Source: Otariodibacter oris (GTDB lineage: Bacteria; Pseudomonadota; Gammaproteobacteria; Enterobacterales; Pasteurellaceae). Taken from it: DNA of 64,000 nt. Location of the stretch: the NCBI RefSeq assembly GCF_009684715.1, contig NZ_CP016604.1, forward strand, positions 1,565,262-1,629,261. Direction: 5' to 3'. The translations under genes and the position numbers were made by a program. The notes beneath the pieces are model-generated. The model saw only the letters and a list, made by a program, of their open reading frames with translations, had not been told where the DNA came from and made no database searches. Every line of letters begins with the position of its first letter. The stretch's first letter is position 1. This document shows, in pieces, positions 27,883-38,802 of the stretch.

Positions 27883-29223
27883 TTAGGACGATAATTTACG
27901 GGTTAAATTAGTGTAATCTTCTTGGATATTCGAATCCGTATCACGCAACTCGTTTATTGTCTTACAAGCATGCATAACGGTTGTATGATCTCTTCCACCA
28001 AATTCACGACCAATTTCAGGTAAACTATGATTGGTTAGTTCTTTGGCTAATGCCATCGCCATTTGACGAGGACGAGCAATAGAGCGTGTACGACTTTTAG
28101 ATTTTAGATCAGACATTTTTATATTGTAATATTCTGCCACTGTTTTTTGAATATTTTCGATCGTGATCAAATGATCATATGAGGCAATAAGATCCTTTAA
28201 CGATTCCCTTACCGCATCAATAGTAATTGGACGATCTTTGAATTTACTCCACGCGATCGCTCGATTCAATGCACCTTCTAATTCTCTCACGTTTGTTCTT
28301 AATTTTTGTGCGAGGAAAAAAGCAACATCTTCTGCTAAGAATACATCTCTTTCTTCTGCTTTTTTCATTAAAATTGCGACACGAGTTTCAAGCTCAGGTG
28401 GCTCAATAGCAGCATTCACGCCCCAACTTAATCGTGAGCGAATACGTTCTTCAATATTTTCAATATTTTTTGGGAAAACATCTGAGGTCACTATAATTTG
28501 TTTGCTACGTTCAAACAATGAATTAAAGGTATGGAAAAACTCTTCCTGTGTCACTTCTTTATTTGCGAAAAATTGAATATCATCAATCATTAACACATCG
28601 AGGGAACGATAAAACTTTTTAAAGCTTTCAATGGTATTCGCTTTAATTGCTTTTACCATATCCTGCACAAATCTTTCCGAGTGAATATAGACCACTTTTG
28701 CATTTGGATTTTGTGTGATAATTTCATTGCCAATTGCGTGCAATAAATGGGTTTTACCCAAACCTGTCCCACCATATAATGAGAAAGGATTACAGTGACT
28801 CTCCCCTGGATTGGCAGCAACTTGTTGAGCAACAGCTTTAGCTAGCTGATTTGATTTACCTTGAACAAAATTATCAAAATTTAGCTTTTCATTTAAGCCT
28901 GATCTAATATTGTGCGTGATTTCCGTTTCAACTATTTTTTCTTTTTCAGCATTTTCTTGGGTGTTAGCTGGAGCTTGAACAGGTTTTGTACCTACTCGGA
29001 TGGTGACTTTTAAATTTTCATCTTTAGATAAAAAACGAGCAAGACCGATAATTTCAGTCATGAATTTATCTTGAACCCAGTTTGCGACAAATTGGTTTTG
29101 AGCGTAAAGAATTAGCTCTCCATTTGCATTATCAGCCTGAAGTGGACGTAGCCAAGTACTGTAATCATTAGGTGAAATTTTTGAATGTAAATGACTTAAA
29201 CAATCAGACCAAAGGGAAGACAC
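27883..29223 (-). CDS. dnaA: Chromosomal replication initiator DnaA
   Basis: An AAA+ ATPase that binds DnaA boxes and opens the origin. I place the start at the GTG at 29223 ([15 protein letters not shown]) because TTGGAG lies 6 bases upstream and this matches the family N-terminus, giving 446 residues. The longest frame adds 51 hydrophobic, family-foreign residues. The protein has Walker [10 protein letters not shown] (151-159), Walker [10 protein letters not shown], the arginine finger region and the C-terminal DNA-binding signature [16 protein letters not shown]. No convincing cluster of TTWTNCACA boxes lies upstream. rpsO, not rpmH, is its upstream neighbour. Confidence 0.95.
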   Translation of the reverse strand: MSSLWSDCLSHLHSKISPNDYSTWLRPLQADNANGELILYAQNQFVANWVQDKFMTEIIGLARFLSKDENLKVTIRVGTKPVQAPANTQENAEKEKIVETEITHNIRSGLNEKLNFDNFVQGKSNQLAKAVAQQVAANPGESHCNPFSLYGGTGLGKTHLLHAIGNEIITQNPNAKVVYIHSERFVQDMVKAIKANTIESFKKFYRSLDVLMIDDIQFFANKEVTQEEFFHTFNSLFERSKQIIVTSDVFPKNIENIEERIRSRLSWGVNAAIEPPELETRVAILMKKAEERDVFLAEDVAFFLAQKLRTNVRELEGALNRAIAWSKFKDRPITIDAVRESLKDLIASYDHLITIENIQKTVAEYYNIKMSDLKSKSRTRSIARPRQMAMALAKELTNHSLPEIGREFGGRDHTTVMHACKTINELRDTDSNIQEDYTNLTRKLSS

Positions 29224-29347
29224 AACTTGCTCCAACAAACAGTTAAAAAAGGTGAATAATGATACCTGAAAATGAGGTAAAAATCTTGTAAATTTTATCG
29301 ATAATTTTGGAAAGATTGAGGAAAGTATTTGAAAAATAAATATAAAA

Positions 29348-29373
29348 AAAACCAAGCTATAAAGCTTGGTTTT
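29348..29373 (-). terminator. Rho-independent terminator of rpsO
   Basis: AAAACCAAGC (29348-29357) pairs with GCTTGGTTTT (29364-29373). On the minus strand it is followed by eight T residues, forming a strong terminator between rpsO and dnaA. Confidence 0.9.
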
Positions 29374-29387
29374 CATTATTCTTGAAA

Positions 29388-29657
29388 TTAGCGACGTAAA
29401 CCTAAACGAGCGATAGTTTCTGAATATTTAGCAAGATCAGTACGTTTTAAGTAGTCTAATAATTTACGACGGCGAGATACCATACGTAATAAACCACGAC
29501 GGCTGTGGTGATCTTTTTTATGCTCTGCAAAGTGACCTTGTAAGTGGTTGATTTGAGCAGTTAAAAGTGCGATTTGCACTTCTGAAGAACCCGTATCTTT
29601 TTCATCACGACCGAACTCAGCAACGATTTTTGCTTTTGCTTCTAAACTTAGAGACAT
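29388..29657 (-). CDS. rpsO: Small ribosomal subunit protein S15
   Basis: A primary 16S rRNA-binding protein of the 30S central domain. It has 89 residues, the standard length, with the family segment [21 protein letters not shown], the [19 protein letters not shown] signature and a C-terminal lysine/arginine-rich end. A good SD (TTTTAGGAGT) precedes the ATG. Unlike enterobacteria, pnp does not follow; dnaA does, after a terminator. Confidence 0.97.
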   Translation of the reverse strand: MSLSLEAKAKIVAEFGRDEKDTGSSEVQIALLTAQINHLQGHFAEHKKDHHSRRGLLRMVSRRRKLLDYLKRTDLAKYSETIARLGLRR

Positions 29658-29769
29658 TTTTACTCCTAAAAAGTAAGTTAGTTTATATTCATCAATAGCC
29701 GATCTCTAACTCAGCTACGACATGAATCTTCATTGTAAATTCAAATCAGCACTAAATCAATATATTTAC

Positions 29770-31083
29770 TTAATGCGAGGATGAATTTGTTGGTTGTAAA
29801 TAAGCTTCCTTATTTGGATCAACAGTTTTTGCTTTACGAATGAGCGGTTCAATTGTTGTACCTTGAGCCAAAATAGAGAACATTACTACCGAATAGGTCA
29901 TCACCAGAATTAAATCTTTAACATCTATGCTACCCACAAAAGCAGTCTTAGCAGGGATTGATAACGCCATTGCTAAAGCAAGTCCGCCACGTAATCCACC
30001 CCAAGTCATAATTTTTAGGGTATAAGGATTATAAGTTCTCACTTTTTGTAATGCTTTAAATGGTAACCATAAACTGATATAGCGAGAGAACAAACAAACT
30101 GGGATAGCAACTAACATTAGTACTACACCATATATATTGAAATCAACAAGCAGTAATGCAAAACCAATTAAGAAGAACAGTAAGAAGTTAAGAAAGTGAT
30201 CAATCATTTCCCAAAAGTGGTCCAAATAACGTTGGCTTTGTTCGGAGAAACCAGAATGGCGAGTCCAGTTCCCAATCATAATACCTGAAACAACCATCGC
30301 CAATGCACCAGAAACATGTAATACGTTATTAGCTAACATAAAGCCCGCGGTAGGAATAGTTAATGTTAGCAAGATTTCCATACTCCCATCATCTGTTGAT
30401 GAAATAAGGATATGTGCAACAAAGCCTAGTACAAACCCTAATAGGATGCCGCCAATTGCTTCATGGAGGAATAACCCTAGAATGCCAGAGAATGTTGCTT
30501 CTTGCCCACCAAACGCAACAGCAAAAATAGTAATAAAAATAACCAAGCCAACACCATCATTAAATAATGATTCCCCTTCTACTTGCATAGAAAGGCGTTT
30601 CGGTGCTCTTAGGTTTTTAATAATAGCAAGAACGGCAATCGGGTCAGTTGGTGAAATTAATGCGCCGAATAAAATACAGTAAATAAAGTCGATGGGTAAC
30701 CCTATTATATGTGCAATAGCATAAATGATTCCACCAACAAAAAAGGTTGATGCTGTTGTAGAAAACAAAGCAAAAATTGCAATTTCCCACTTTTGATCTT
30801 TTAATACAGGTAATTTAATCCCAAGCGAACCCGCAAAAAGTAAAAATCCCAAAATCCCATTTAGCAAGAAACTGGTGAAATCAACTTGTTGCATCACTTC
30901 TGTTGCCATGCTACTGATATTAAACCAACCAAGCCAACCAAAAAATAATAGCACTAACGAACCAACCATCGCTGATGCAGTAATTGCAATAGTAGATTGC
31001 ACCTTATCACTTATTTTACTGGTAATAAATCCAAGCAAAATAGACAGCGCAGAAAGAAAGCAAATATACGCGTAAATACCCAT
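29770..31083 (-). CDS. Cation:proton antiporter, CPA1 family (NhaP-like)
   Basis: A 437-residue inner-membrane protein of about 12 helices, predicted to exchange Na+ or K+ for protons. Family motifs are GALISPTDPIAVLAII, with the ion-binding aspartate region, then GESLFNDGVGLVIFI and TWGGLRGGLALAMALS. It lacks the long cytoplasmic C-terminal domain of eukaryotic NHE proteins. It stands alone between rpsO and a Crp/Fnr-type regulator on the same strand, 112 bases from it. Substrate ion is not predictable. Confidence 0.88.
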   Translation of the reverse strand: MGIYAYICFLSALSILLGFITSKISDKVQSTIAITASAMVGSLVLLFFGWLGWFNISSMATEVMQQVDFTSFLLNGILGFLLFAGSLGIKLPVLKDQKWEIAIFALFSTTASTFFVGGIIYAIAHIIGLPIDFIYCILFGALISPTDPIAVLAIIKNLRAPKRLSMQVEGESLFNDGVGLVIFITIFAVAFGGQEATFSGILGLFLHEAIGGILLGFVLGFVAHILISSTDDGSMEILLTLTIPTAGFMLANNVLHVSGALAMVVSGIMIGNWTRHSGFSEQSQRYLDHFWEMIDHFLNFLLFFLIGFALLLVDFNIYGVVLMLVAIPVCLFSRYISLWLPFKALQKVRTYNPYTLKIMTWGGLRGGLALAMALSIPAKTAFVGSIDVKDLILVMTYSVVMFSILAQGTTIEPLIRKAKTVDPNKEAYLQPTNSSSH

Positions 31084-31195
31084 TTGGTATCCTTAATTAA
31101 CTGAGGAATTTGGTTATCAAATTCCACTAAGAAATTTAGGTAAGAATTAAATCAAATTTATTGAAGAAATGCAAAGATATTCAGCCTTGGTAAAG

Positions 31196-31783
31196 TTACT
31201 TAGATTTGCTCAAAGTGAAGGAAGGGGGTAAAGCACCTTTACGTTTAAGTTCATTCGCAATGCGAATTGCTGTCTCTGTTTCACACCCTGCAAACTCGCC
31301 AATTTCACGATAAGTCCAATTATAATAAGGATAATTTTTTGTCAGAAAATCAATACTTTGAATTACTCGTTCAGAAGTTTTAAGATAAGCGCTTTTTGCC
31401 AATCGTTGTTCAGCTTCTCTTAACTCATTTGCTAAAGATTGTAATAATTTTTTGCTTGCCTTTGGATTCTCAACAAAAAAATGGTTAACGCTTGTTGGTT
31501 TTATTCGGGTAATCTCTGCATCGACAAGCACTTTAGCACTACAGTGATATTGACTATCACCAAACAAAGTCCGATAACCAAAATATTCATTTTCTTGATA
31601 AAGTCTAACCAAACTCTCTTTACCATTATCTAAAGTATGATATAACCCTATTAACCCCTTATGTATGAAATAAAACTCTTGCGCAGTCTCACCTTGCTCA
31701 TAAATTATCATACCTTTCGATAAGGTATGCAAAGGTATTAATTTACAAGCATTTAATGTCATTGGATTAATGTGAGCCTCCAT
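31196..31783 (-). CDS. Crp/Fnr-family transcriptional regulator
   Basis: A 195-residue regulator with an N-terminal cyclic-nucleotide-binding-like barrel (about 12-120; GMIIYEQGETAQEFYFIHKGLIGLY) and a C-terminal winged helix (about 148-185; YREIGEFAGCETETAIRIANELKRKG). It is shorter than Crp and lacks the N-terminal cysteine cluster of Fnr. The residues that bind cAMP phosphate in Crp (RSA) are not obvious, so the ligand is unknown. It could control the downstream antiporter. SD AGGAGA lies 11 bases before the ATG. A perfect palindrome upstream may be an autoregulatory site. Confidence 0.8.
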   Translation of the reverse strand: MEAHINPMTLNACKLIPLHTLSKGMIIYEQGETAQEFYFIHKGLIGLYHTLDNGKESLVRLYQENEYFGYRTLFGDSQYHCSAKVLVDAEITRIKPTSVNHFFVENPKASKKLLQSLANELREAEQRLAKSAYLKTSERVIQSIDFLTKNYPYYNWTYREIGEFAGCETETAIRIANELKRKGALPPSFTLSKSK

Positions 31784-31830
31784 TTTAATATTTTCTCCTA
31801 TTTATCTTTTAAGTATTGGAATAGTAAAAT

Positions 31831-31847
31831 TTTTACAAAATGTAAAA
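31831..31847. promoter_or_regulatory. Palindrome upstream of the Crp/Fnr-type gene
   Basis: TTTTACA-aaa-TGTAAAA is a perfect 7-bp inverted repeat with a 3-bp centre, 48-64 bases upstream of the regulator's start. It could be an operator. AT-rich composition makes chance occurrence plausible. Confidence 0.35.
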
Positions 31848-31971
31848 TACTGATTTACTTGTTATCCATACAAAAAAGAACTTCTCTTATATCATTAACA
31901 AGAATAGTATGTAACTTCTTTCTCTTTGAACATTAATTAACTAGATATAAATATTGCAATAAATATAGTCG

Positions 31972-33702
31972 CTATTTTTCCACGAATTGATTACTTTGAT
32001 GAATCAATTGGAAGAATAATGCAAGTGGTGGTCGAGCATCTGTTTCTTTAGCCCCTTCCTCATTATAGTGCTGAAAATCACCTTTCTTATTAATTTGGTA
32101 TTGTTCACCATCTCGCATAATAGCCACATCCCAGCTATAATTTGCACTGAGTAGCCACCTACGATCATTTTCTTTAGTTAAATCAATTCCCTGAGAATAT
32201 AAAGCGACAGGTGAAGTCATGCCAAAGAAACGATTAAGTAGTGTTGGCGCAATATCTAGATGACTCGACATACCGTTATATATACCACTATCGCCTTGCC
32301 AGAACATCAACATTGGTACTTTAGTGTGCTGAGCTGCAAAACTATTATCTGTAGTTGATTCTTGACCAATATCTGAAGTTAATAAGATAAAGGTATTCTT
32401 ATCAAGTCCTTTAGCAGCAAGACGATTCCATACAAATCGTAATTGTGAATCAACAAATTGTACATTCTGTTTATCATTAATATCGCCAATGGCAAGATCC
32501 AAATAGCTAAAGAAAGGCACAGTGGTATCTTCAGTTTCTAACCATAAATTCCACTGACGTAATGCATCAATACTGTCTTTAGCTTGTGGTAACTCAAAAT
32601 TCTCGAACAATGCCTGATAAATCGGATTCGCAAAACTATTATGTGAAAATAACCCAAACTGGTAATCTAAATTCTGTAAGCGAGAAATCAATACAGGTGG
32701 AGATTTTTTCGTCAGAATTGCATCTACATATTTACCACTCAAGCTATAAAATAAACTTGCAACCCCCGCCATTTCGGTATCACCTGCAATATAATGCTGA
32801 GTAAAGCGTCTAGAATGGCTACTTAATTCCGATAAATTCGGCATCAATTCTGGCGTAATCACACTATCCGTTAAGCCTGATAGATTGATAAATAATACGT
32901 TAATATTATCTGGTTTATTGTCAAATTGTAGTCGACCTTTAGGATAATCAAGGAAGAATCCATCTAATCGCCCATTTTCTTCAATAGTCTGATCAAAACT
33001 CTCTCTGTCTATCAATCCATGTTTTTCTAAGAAACTACGGGCAGTCATTGGATAAGAGAGGGGGTAATTCGCACGTTGTGCAGTGACTGGGCGATATAAA
33101 GACATATCCGCTAAGGCATAAAATAAATGCGTCCCCATAAAAGCAAATAAGAAGAAAGCAGCAACGTATTTTCCCCATTTTTGACGGTTAAAACTACGTA
33201 GCTTTTGCCAACACCATCTAGAATAAAGTATCTCTACCAATAATATTAGAGGCATAGGCACAAATAATAATTGCCATTGACGAGATAATTCACTTTCATC
33301 TGGATTCACCAGTAAATCCCAAACAAGCGGAGATAGGTGCAAATAAAATTGCTTAAAGACTTCGGTATCGACTAGTAGAACCGTCATACCGATAGTCGCA
33401 ACCACCACCGAAATACCACGAAATGTCCTTGTATTGCCGATAATAAAACTCAGCGGGAACAGCAATAACAGATAAAACGCAAAAATCACAAAACTAAAAT
33501 GGCCAAATAAACTTAAGAAAAAGTACAGTTTCCCAAGTAATGTATCTGGCCAATCGGCATTAAAGGCATATCGAGAGGATAGCAATAATGCGATAACAAT
33601 ATTAAATAGTGCAAACCAATGCCCCCACACAATACGGCGCGAGGTTTCCTCTCGGTATTGTAATGAATTTTTAGGTAGTAGGCGTTGGATTAAACTAAGC
33701 AT
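31972..33702 (-). CDS. lapC: Inner-membrane LPS-sensing protein LapC (YejM/PbgA)
   Basis: An essential-type inner-membrane protein that senses LPS and restrains LapB/FtsH degradation of LpxC. The 576-residue protein has five N-terminal helices (about 25-195; RRIVWGHWFALFNIVIALLL start), a basic linker with the conserved QRANYPLSYPMTARSFLEKHG segment, and a periplasmic alkaline-phosphatase-fold domain without the full metal-ligand set. That is typical, as the protein has lost sulfatase activity. It follows yejL by one base, as in E. coli where yejL-yejM are paired. Confidence 0.93.
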   Translation of the reverse strand: MLSLIQRLLPKNSLQYREETSRRIVWGHWFALFNIVIALLLSSRYAFNADWPDTLLGKLYFFLSLFGHFSFVIFAFYLLLLFPLSFIIGNTRTFRGISVVVATIGMTVLLVDTEVFKQFYLHLSPLVWDLLVNPDESELSRQWQLLFVPMPLILLVEILYSRWCWQKLRSFNRQKWGKYVAAFFLFAFMGTHLFYALADMSLYRPVTAQRANYPLSYPMTARSFLEKHGLIDRESFDQTIEENGRLDGFFLDYPKGRLQFDNKPDNINVLFINLSGLTDSVITPELMPNLSELSSHSRRFTQHYIAGDTEMAGVASLFYSLSGKYVDAILTKKSPPVLISRLQNLDYQFGLFSHNSFANPIYQALFENFELPQAKDSIDALRQWNLWLETEDTTVPFFSYLDLAIGDINDKQNVQFVDSQLRFVWNRLAAKGLDKNTFILLTSDIGQESTTDNSFAAQHTKVPMLMFWQGDSGIYNGMSSHLDIAPTLLNRFFGMTSPVALYSQGIDLTKENDRRWLLSANYSWDVAIMRDGEQYQINKKGDFQHYNEEGAKETDARPPLALFFQLIHQSNQFVEK

Positions 33703-33703
33703 T

Positions 33704-33928
33704 TTATTTTGCTGACTTTAACGAATTTTTTAACGCACTACAAAAAGCATCACTTAATGCTTCTTGCTGTTGTGGATTTTTAATATTGGTCACTAAAATA
33801 TTCGTCACCATATTACCTAATGCCATTAGGGATAAATCAACAGGGGCTTTATGCTTCTCTAGCGTAATAATTAAATCACTTAATAGTGCTTCAACTTGTT
33901 TGTCCTGATATTTTGATTTACTTGCCAT
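33704..33928 (-). CDS. yejL: YejL family protein (DUF1414)
   Basis: A small cytoplasmic protein of 74 residues and unknown function, recognised from its start SKSKYQDKQVEALLSDLIITLEKHKAPVDLSLMALGN and conserved position directly before yejM/lapC. The stop is one base from the lapC start, so translation is likely coupled. Confidence 0.9.
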   Translation of the reverse strand: MASKSKYQDKQVEALLSDLIITLEKHKAPVDLSLMALGNMVTNILVTNIKNPQQQEALSDAFCSALKNSLKSAK

Positions 33929-33991
33929 TTATTCTTATCTCATCGTGAAAATTACGCAGATAGTACCACAAAATAGATAAATACGCTGAAA

Positions 33992-34048
33992 ACAAGCGGT
34001 CAGATCTTGTGAATTTTTTGCAAAAAATGTTGTTTAAGTGACCGCTTA
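33992..34048. terminator. Inverted uptake-signal pair between cmoA and yejL
   Basis: AAGCGGTCA (33994-34002, within ACAAGCGGTCAGATC) and TGACCGCTT (34039-34047) are perfect inverted copies around the AT-rich extension with TTTGCAAA. It lies just after the cmoA stop on the minus strand and probably terminates cmoA. Confidence 0.65.
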
Positions 34049-34050
34049 CG

Positions 34051-34788
<738 letters not shown>

Positions 34789-34804
34789 TTAATAATGAGT
34801 TATA

Positions 34805-37800
34805 TCATGCGAATAACGCATCCATTTCTTCAATCAAATGTTCACTTGGTTTCTCAAAAAATACCCCACTTTGTGGTGTACCATCCATGCCTCTTAAAAA
34901 GAGATAAGCCACCCCGCCAAAATGTTGTGCATAGTGATAATTATCCCCTAAACGAGATTTTAAATAACGATGAGCTGCCAAGGTATAAAGGATATATTGT
35001 AGATCATAACGATATTGAATCATCTTTTTTTCAATATTTTCTAATTGATAATCTTGTGGCAAATGCCCTAAATAGTTTGATTTATAGTCAATGATATAAA
35101 ATTTACCGTCCACTTCAATAAAGCAATCGACGAAACCACGCACAAAACCTTCTAATTGGAAAAGTTGTAAATCGGGTGCATTTTTAGCAAGTGGACTGTA
35201 TTTTTTCAACAAATGATTTAACTTAGATAATGCTTTTTCATTACTCAAACGTAAATAGAATTGCCATTCATTTAAACGCTTATGTGATCCAATCTGATTT
35301 AATGCAAAAGGTTGCTCCCCAAAAGGTGTGGCTAATATTGCGTTAAACCACGCAATCGTCGGCTCTACCCACTCTTCCGATAAGCCAAGTTGCTCACACA
35401 CTGAAAGTACTTTATCTTCATCAATAGGTTGAGTGAAATCACACAACTCTAAAAAGCGATGCAATATATTCCCCACTTTCGTGCTATGTGGGAATCGATA
35501 AGGGCTATATTCAATAAACTCGTCGTTATCTTGCTCAACATCAACGCTTTCTTGAGCCGTTTTATCATAGTCCAATGCCTCATCATTCACAGCAAGCGGT
35601 AAGATCCCATCATTTTTTTGCAATAAATAACTATGTTGTGAATGTAATGCAGTAAAACTCGTGACTTGATGAGTTTGTTTAATTTTATGCTCAAACGTTT
35701 TAACTTTTGGAATCTGAATATCTTGAGCAGATGATGGCGAAAACTTGGTGGTTTCTGGCTCTGAATCCAATAATACTTTACGATATGCTATGCTTTTTTT
35801 CTCTAAGCACACCGCTGTGTCAGTATCCTTTTGAGGCAATCCATCAGTCAATAAATAGTGCATGGCATTCCAATTCGCCGACCATTTTTCTGGTAGGATC
35901 ACATGCAGTTGGTATTTCGCTCGAGTCAATGCCACGTACAGCAGGCGTAAATCTTCCGCATATTCCGCTTTATTTTGTAATGCCTTAATGTCCTCATCAT
36001 CCCCCAATAAATCCCACGCAATTTGATTATCTTCTTGACGATAAATAGACATTCCTTTGCCTGAAAAACCTTGGCTTTTTTTACCCAAAAATGGCAACCA
36101 AACAACAGGATATTCGAGCCCTTTAGACTTATGGATTGTAATAATCTTAATGAGATTTTCTTCACTTTCTAAACGTAAAATCTGCTCATCACTTCCCGTT
36201 GGCTGTTCAATTTGTTGAGAAAACCAGCGTAATAATGCTGATTCATTTTCTGTCACTTCCATCTTTTCTTGTAGCAATTCCGCCAAGTGCAGAATATTCG
36301 TAACCCGACGATCAGCATCATCTGTTTGGTTAATACGTTGAATAATCTGTTCTGTTAAAAACAAATTATGCAACATTGGCAAAATCCCTTGAGTTTGCCA
36401 AATAAGACGAGAGCGACTAAATAGCTCAACGTAATATTCCCATAATTTTTCATTATTTTTAATTTGATAGATCTCATCAGCCGTTAGCCCCCATAATTCT
36501 GAACCAAGAGCAGAAAGAATCGCCCTTTGTTGATAAGGGTTTAAACAGGCTTCTAAAATTGCGATTATGTCTAATGCTTCTTGAGTCTGATAAACGCTTT
36601 CCTTTTCAGATAAAAATACTGACTGAATATCGCGTTCCGATAAGGCTTGTTTTACTTTCTTCGCTTCATCATGAGATCGCACCAAAATTGCGATATCTTT
36701 TGGTACCAATGTCCTTTCAACTAATATGGATTGCACATTACCATCTGCATCAAACTCTTCTTTTTCTTCTGAAACGAATAAATTACCTTGCTCTGCATTA
36801 TGTAATTGCTGCTGAATTTGATCAGCACAATGTTGCGCCGCAAGATCCGATTGATAATGCCCTCTCTCATAAGCCTCTCGAAGTAAATAAATATTTACTT
36901 CTTCTTGATTCTCTAATTTGGTCTCAGTTTCTTTAAACGCTGTTGGATTGAAACCAATATCTTCATACAAAAAAGGACTCGCTTCCACGGAATCAGGAAA
37001 AGTGAAGATTTTATTCACAAACTCAACCACATTAGGTAAAGAACGCCAGTTTTTTGATAACGTAAAAGTGCCGGACACTTTTTTTGAGGCATCTAAATAA
37101 GAAAAAATATCAGCACCACGGAATTTATAGATCGACTGTTTAGGATCACCAATCATAATAAACCCTTGGTTTTCCTGTTCATCTATAAAAATTCGTCTAA
37201 AGATTTCGTACTGAACTTGATCGGTATCTTGTGACTCATCAATCATTGCAAAGCCATATTGCTGACGAATTTTCTCCGCTAAAACTTTACCATTATCCCC
37301 TTTCAACGCTTGATAGAGATAAATCAGCATATCCTGAAAATTCTTCTCTGCGTGATGATCTTTATATTCGATTAATTTTTGACGTAAATGCAGGAAAAAA
37401 TGGTAACGAAGTTTGCTTTCAATTTCTTGGGCTAAATTAACAAATTTCTGTTCATATTCCGCGAGAAAATCATCAATTTTAACAAAATGCTCACTGCGAA
37501 GAACCTCTGCTCCTTTACTTGCTTTTTGCTCAAGTAATGATTGTCCAAAATAACTTAACTCTTTAGCAGGGAAAAATTGATTTTCGCTATTAGCCCAACG
37601 ATTAATAGTTGGTAGCCATGTATTTTGAAAAGATTTTTCTTTATAACTTACTCCATTCAATATTTTTATATTTTCTTCATTTTGCTTATCAAAAGCTTGC
37701 TGAATAGGAGAAATGATAGCCTCATAATTTTCTAGCCAATATGCACAAGAGGTTTTTGAGAAATGTTCAAATTCTAATAATGATTGTCGATAATCCTCAT

Positions 37801-38470
37801 TCAACCATTTTTCTTGTTCCGGAGCTAAAGGCGGAATATCGCCCGACAAATACGAACGCACTTTATTGAGTGCATTACTTGGATTAGATAAAGTATCAGA
37901 AATCCATTTAGCCTCTACCACACCCACAGAATAGAACAACTCTCGCCAACTTTCTTCGCTAAGGCGATCGAGTAACTCAGTTTCATCAGTCTGCAAATTA
38001 ACGTCAAAGCGAATGCCTGAATCGAACGCAAATTGGAATAACATTTTCTGACAAAAACTATCAATAGTAAAAATACTTGCCAAATCCATATCACGTTCAG
38101 CTAATTTTAAACGCAACAAAGCGTGTTCTAAATTATCTTCCACTTGTTGATAAACTTCTCGCAAGAACGGAGCTTTTTCAAATGCTCGAACTGCTTCTTT
38201 TGAATCAGGATCCTGAAAATAACGCATCACATCAGACAATTTCTGTCTAATCCTATCCCTCAATTCCTGAGTTGCAGCTTTGGTAAAGGTTACCACTAAA
38301 ATCTGCTCAACTTGCAAAGGCACACAATCAATCCCTAACAACAAACGCAAATAAAGATTTGCCATGGTGTAGGTTTTACCTGTACCAGCGGAAGCTTCGA
38401 TCAATACTGAACGATCAAGAGGGAGAGAAATAGGGTTGAGAGTTTGCATTTGCGTCATTTTGGCTATCAT
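34805..38470 (-). CDS. recB: Exodeoxyribonuclease V beta subunit RecB
   Basis: The 3'-5' helicase and nuclease subunit of RecBCD, which processes double-strand ends and loads RecA after Chi. Its 1221 residues are close to the usual 1180. Walker A is EASAGTGKTY (25-34), with further UvrD-type helicase motifs (DESQDTDQVQ; GDPKQSIYKFRGAD; LLYVALTRAKYQLHV). The C-terminal nuclease domain has FVDCFIEVDG and IIDYKSNYLG with the catalytic Asp-Lys pair. recC and recD are not in the window. ATGs at codons 1, 5 and 8 are all possible starts. Confidence 0.96.
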   Translation of the reverse strand: MIAKMTQMQTLNPISLPLDRSVLIEASAGTGKTYTMANLYLRLLLGIDCVPLQVEQILVVTFTKAATQELRDRIRQKLSDVMRYFQDPDSKEAVRAFEKAPFLREVYQQVEDNLEHALLRLKLAERDMDLASIFTIDSFCQKMLFQFAFDSGIRFDVNLQTDETELLDRLSEESWRELFYSVGVVEAKWISDTLSNPSNALNKVRSYLSGDIPPLAPEQEKWLNEDYRQSLLEFEHFSKTSCAYWLENYEAIISPIQQAFDKQNEENIKILNGVSYKEKSFQNTWLPTINRWANSENQFFPAKELSYFGQSLLEQKASKGAEVLRSEHFVKIDDFLAEYEQKFVNLAQEIESKLRYHFFLHLRQKLIEYKDHHAEKNFQDMLIYLYQALKGDNGKVLAEKIRQQYGFAMIDESQDTDQVQYEIFRRIFIDEQENQGFIMIGDPKQSIYKFRGADIFSYLDASKKVSGTFTLSKNWRSLPNVVEFVNKIFTFPDSVEASPFLYEDIGFNPTAFKETETKLENQEEVNIYLLREAYERGHYQSDLAAQHCADQIQQQLHNAEQGNLFVSEEKEEFDADGNVQSILVERTLVPKDIAILVRSHDEAKKVKQALSERDIQSVFLSEKESVYQTQEALDIIAILEACLNPYQQRAILSALGSELWGLTADEIYQIKNNEKLWEYYVELFSRSRLIWQTQGILPMLHNLFLTEQIIQRINQTDDADRRVTNILHLAELLQEKMEVTENESALLRWFSQQIEQPTGSDEQILRLESEENLIKIITIHKSKGLEYPVVWLPFLGKKSQGFSGKGMSIYRQEDNQIAWDLLGDDEDIKALQNKAEYAEDLRLLYVALTRAKYQLHVILPEKWSANWNAMHYLLTDGLPQKDTDTAVCLEKKSIAYRKVLLDSEPETTKFSPSSAQDIQIPKVKTFEHKIKQTHQVTSFTALHSQHSYLLQKNDGILPLAVNDEALDYDKTAQESVDVEQDNDEFIEYSPYRFPHSTKVGNILHRFLELCDFTQPIDEDKVLSVCEQLGLSEEWVEPTIAWFNAILATPFGEQPFALNQIGSHKRLNEWQFYLRLSNEKALSKLNHLLKKYSPLAKNAPDLQLFQLEGFVRGFVDCFIEVDGKFYIIDYKSNYLGHLPQDYQLENIEKKMIQYRYDLQYILYTLAAHRYLKSRLGDNYHYAQHFGGVAYLFLRGMDGTPQSGVFFEKPSEHLIEEMDALFA

Positions 38471-38552
38471 TCTTTTTAGAAAAATAATTGTGCTGATTTT
38501 AGCATTGAAATGAGAAATGATCAGTGAAGGAATATAAGAATTTTAGAAAAAC

Positions 38553-38580
38553 AAAAGCCCTCTAAATCTAGAGGGCTTTT
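38553..38580 (-). terminator. Rho-independent terminator of tRNA-Asp
   Basis: AAAAGCCCTCTA (38553-38564) pairs with TAGAGGGCTTTT (38569-38580) around a 4-nt loop. On the minus strand it continues into TTTTGTTTTTC. It separates the tRNA gene from recB. Confidence 0.88.
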
Positions 38581-38623
38581 GCTTTAACGTACTAAGGAGG
38601 TATATTATGACGTTTAAATTAAT

Positions 38624-38700
38624 TGGCGGAATGGACGGGACTCGAACCCGCGACCCCCTGCGTGACAGGCAGGTATTCTAACCAGCTGAACTACCACTCC
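38624..38700 (-). tRNA. tRNA-Asp (anticodon GTC)
   Basis: A 77-nt tRNA on the minus strand. Acceptor stem GGAGTGG pairs with CCATTCC, followed by the discriminator G and an encoded CCA. The anticodon loop is CTGTCAC (GUC) and the T-arm is GGGTTCGAGTCCC. It differs from the E. coli tRNA-Asp mainly by a compensated pair in the acceptor stem. It is a single tRNA, not part of a cluster. Confidence 0.97.
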
Positions 38701-38802
38701 GCAAAGAACGAGGCGTATATTAATGATTTCGATTCGCCTCGTCAAACACTTTTTTTCAAAAAAATTTACGATTGCTTTTTTACTATACAACTCGCTGAAA
38801 TT

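Noticed and set aside
29224-29347. Possible oriC upstream of dnaA
   Set aside because: The region is AT-rich, but I found no set of DnaA boxes; origin placement needs skew analysis.
29224-29376. 51-residue N-terminal extension of DnaA
   Set aside because: The residues are hydrophobic and unlike DnaA. A GTG with an ideal SD marks the family start, and the extension crosses the rpsO terminator.
38593-38680. Perfect AAGGAGG followed by ATG and a 24-codon frame running into the tRNA antisense
   Set aside because: The coding part is tRNA antisense and the SD-like bases lie in the minus-strand 3' trailer; it is a coincidence.
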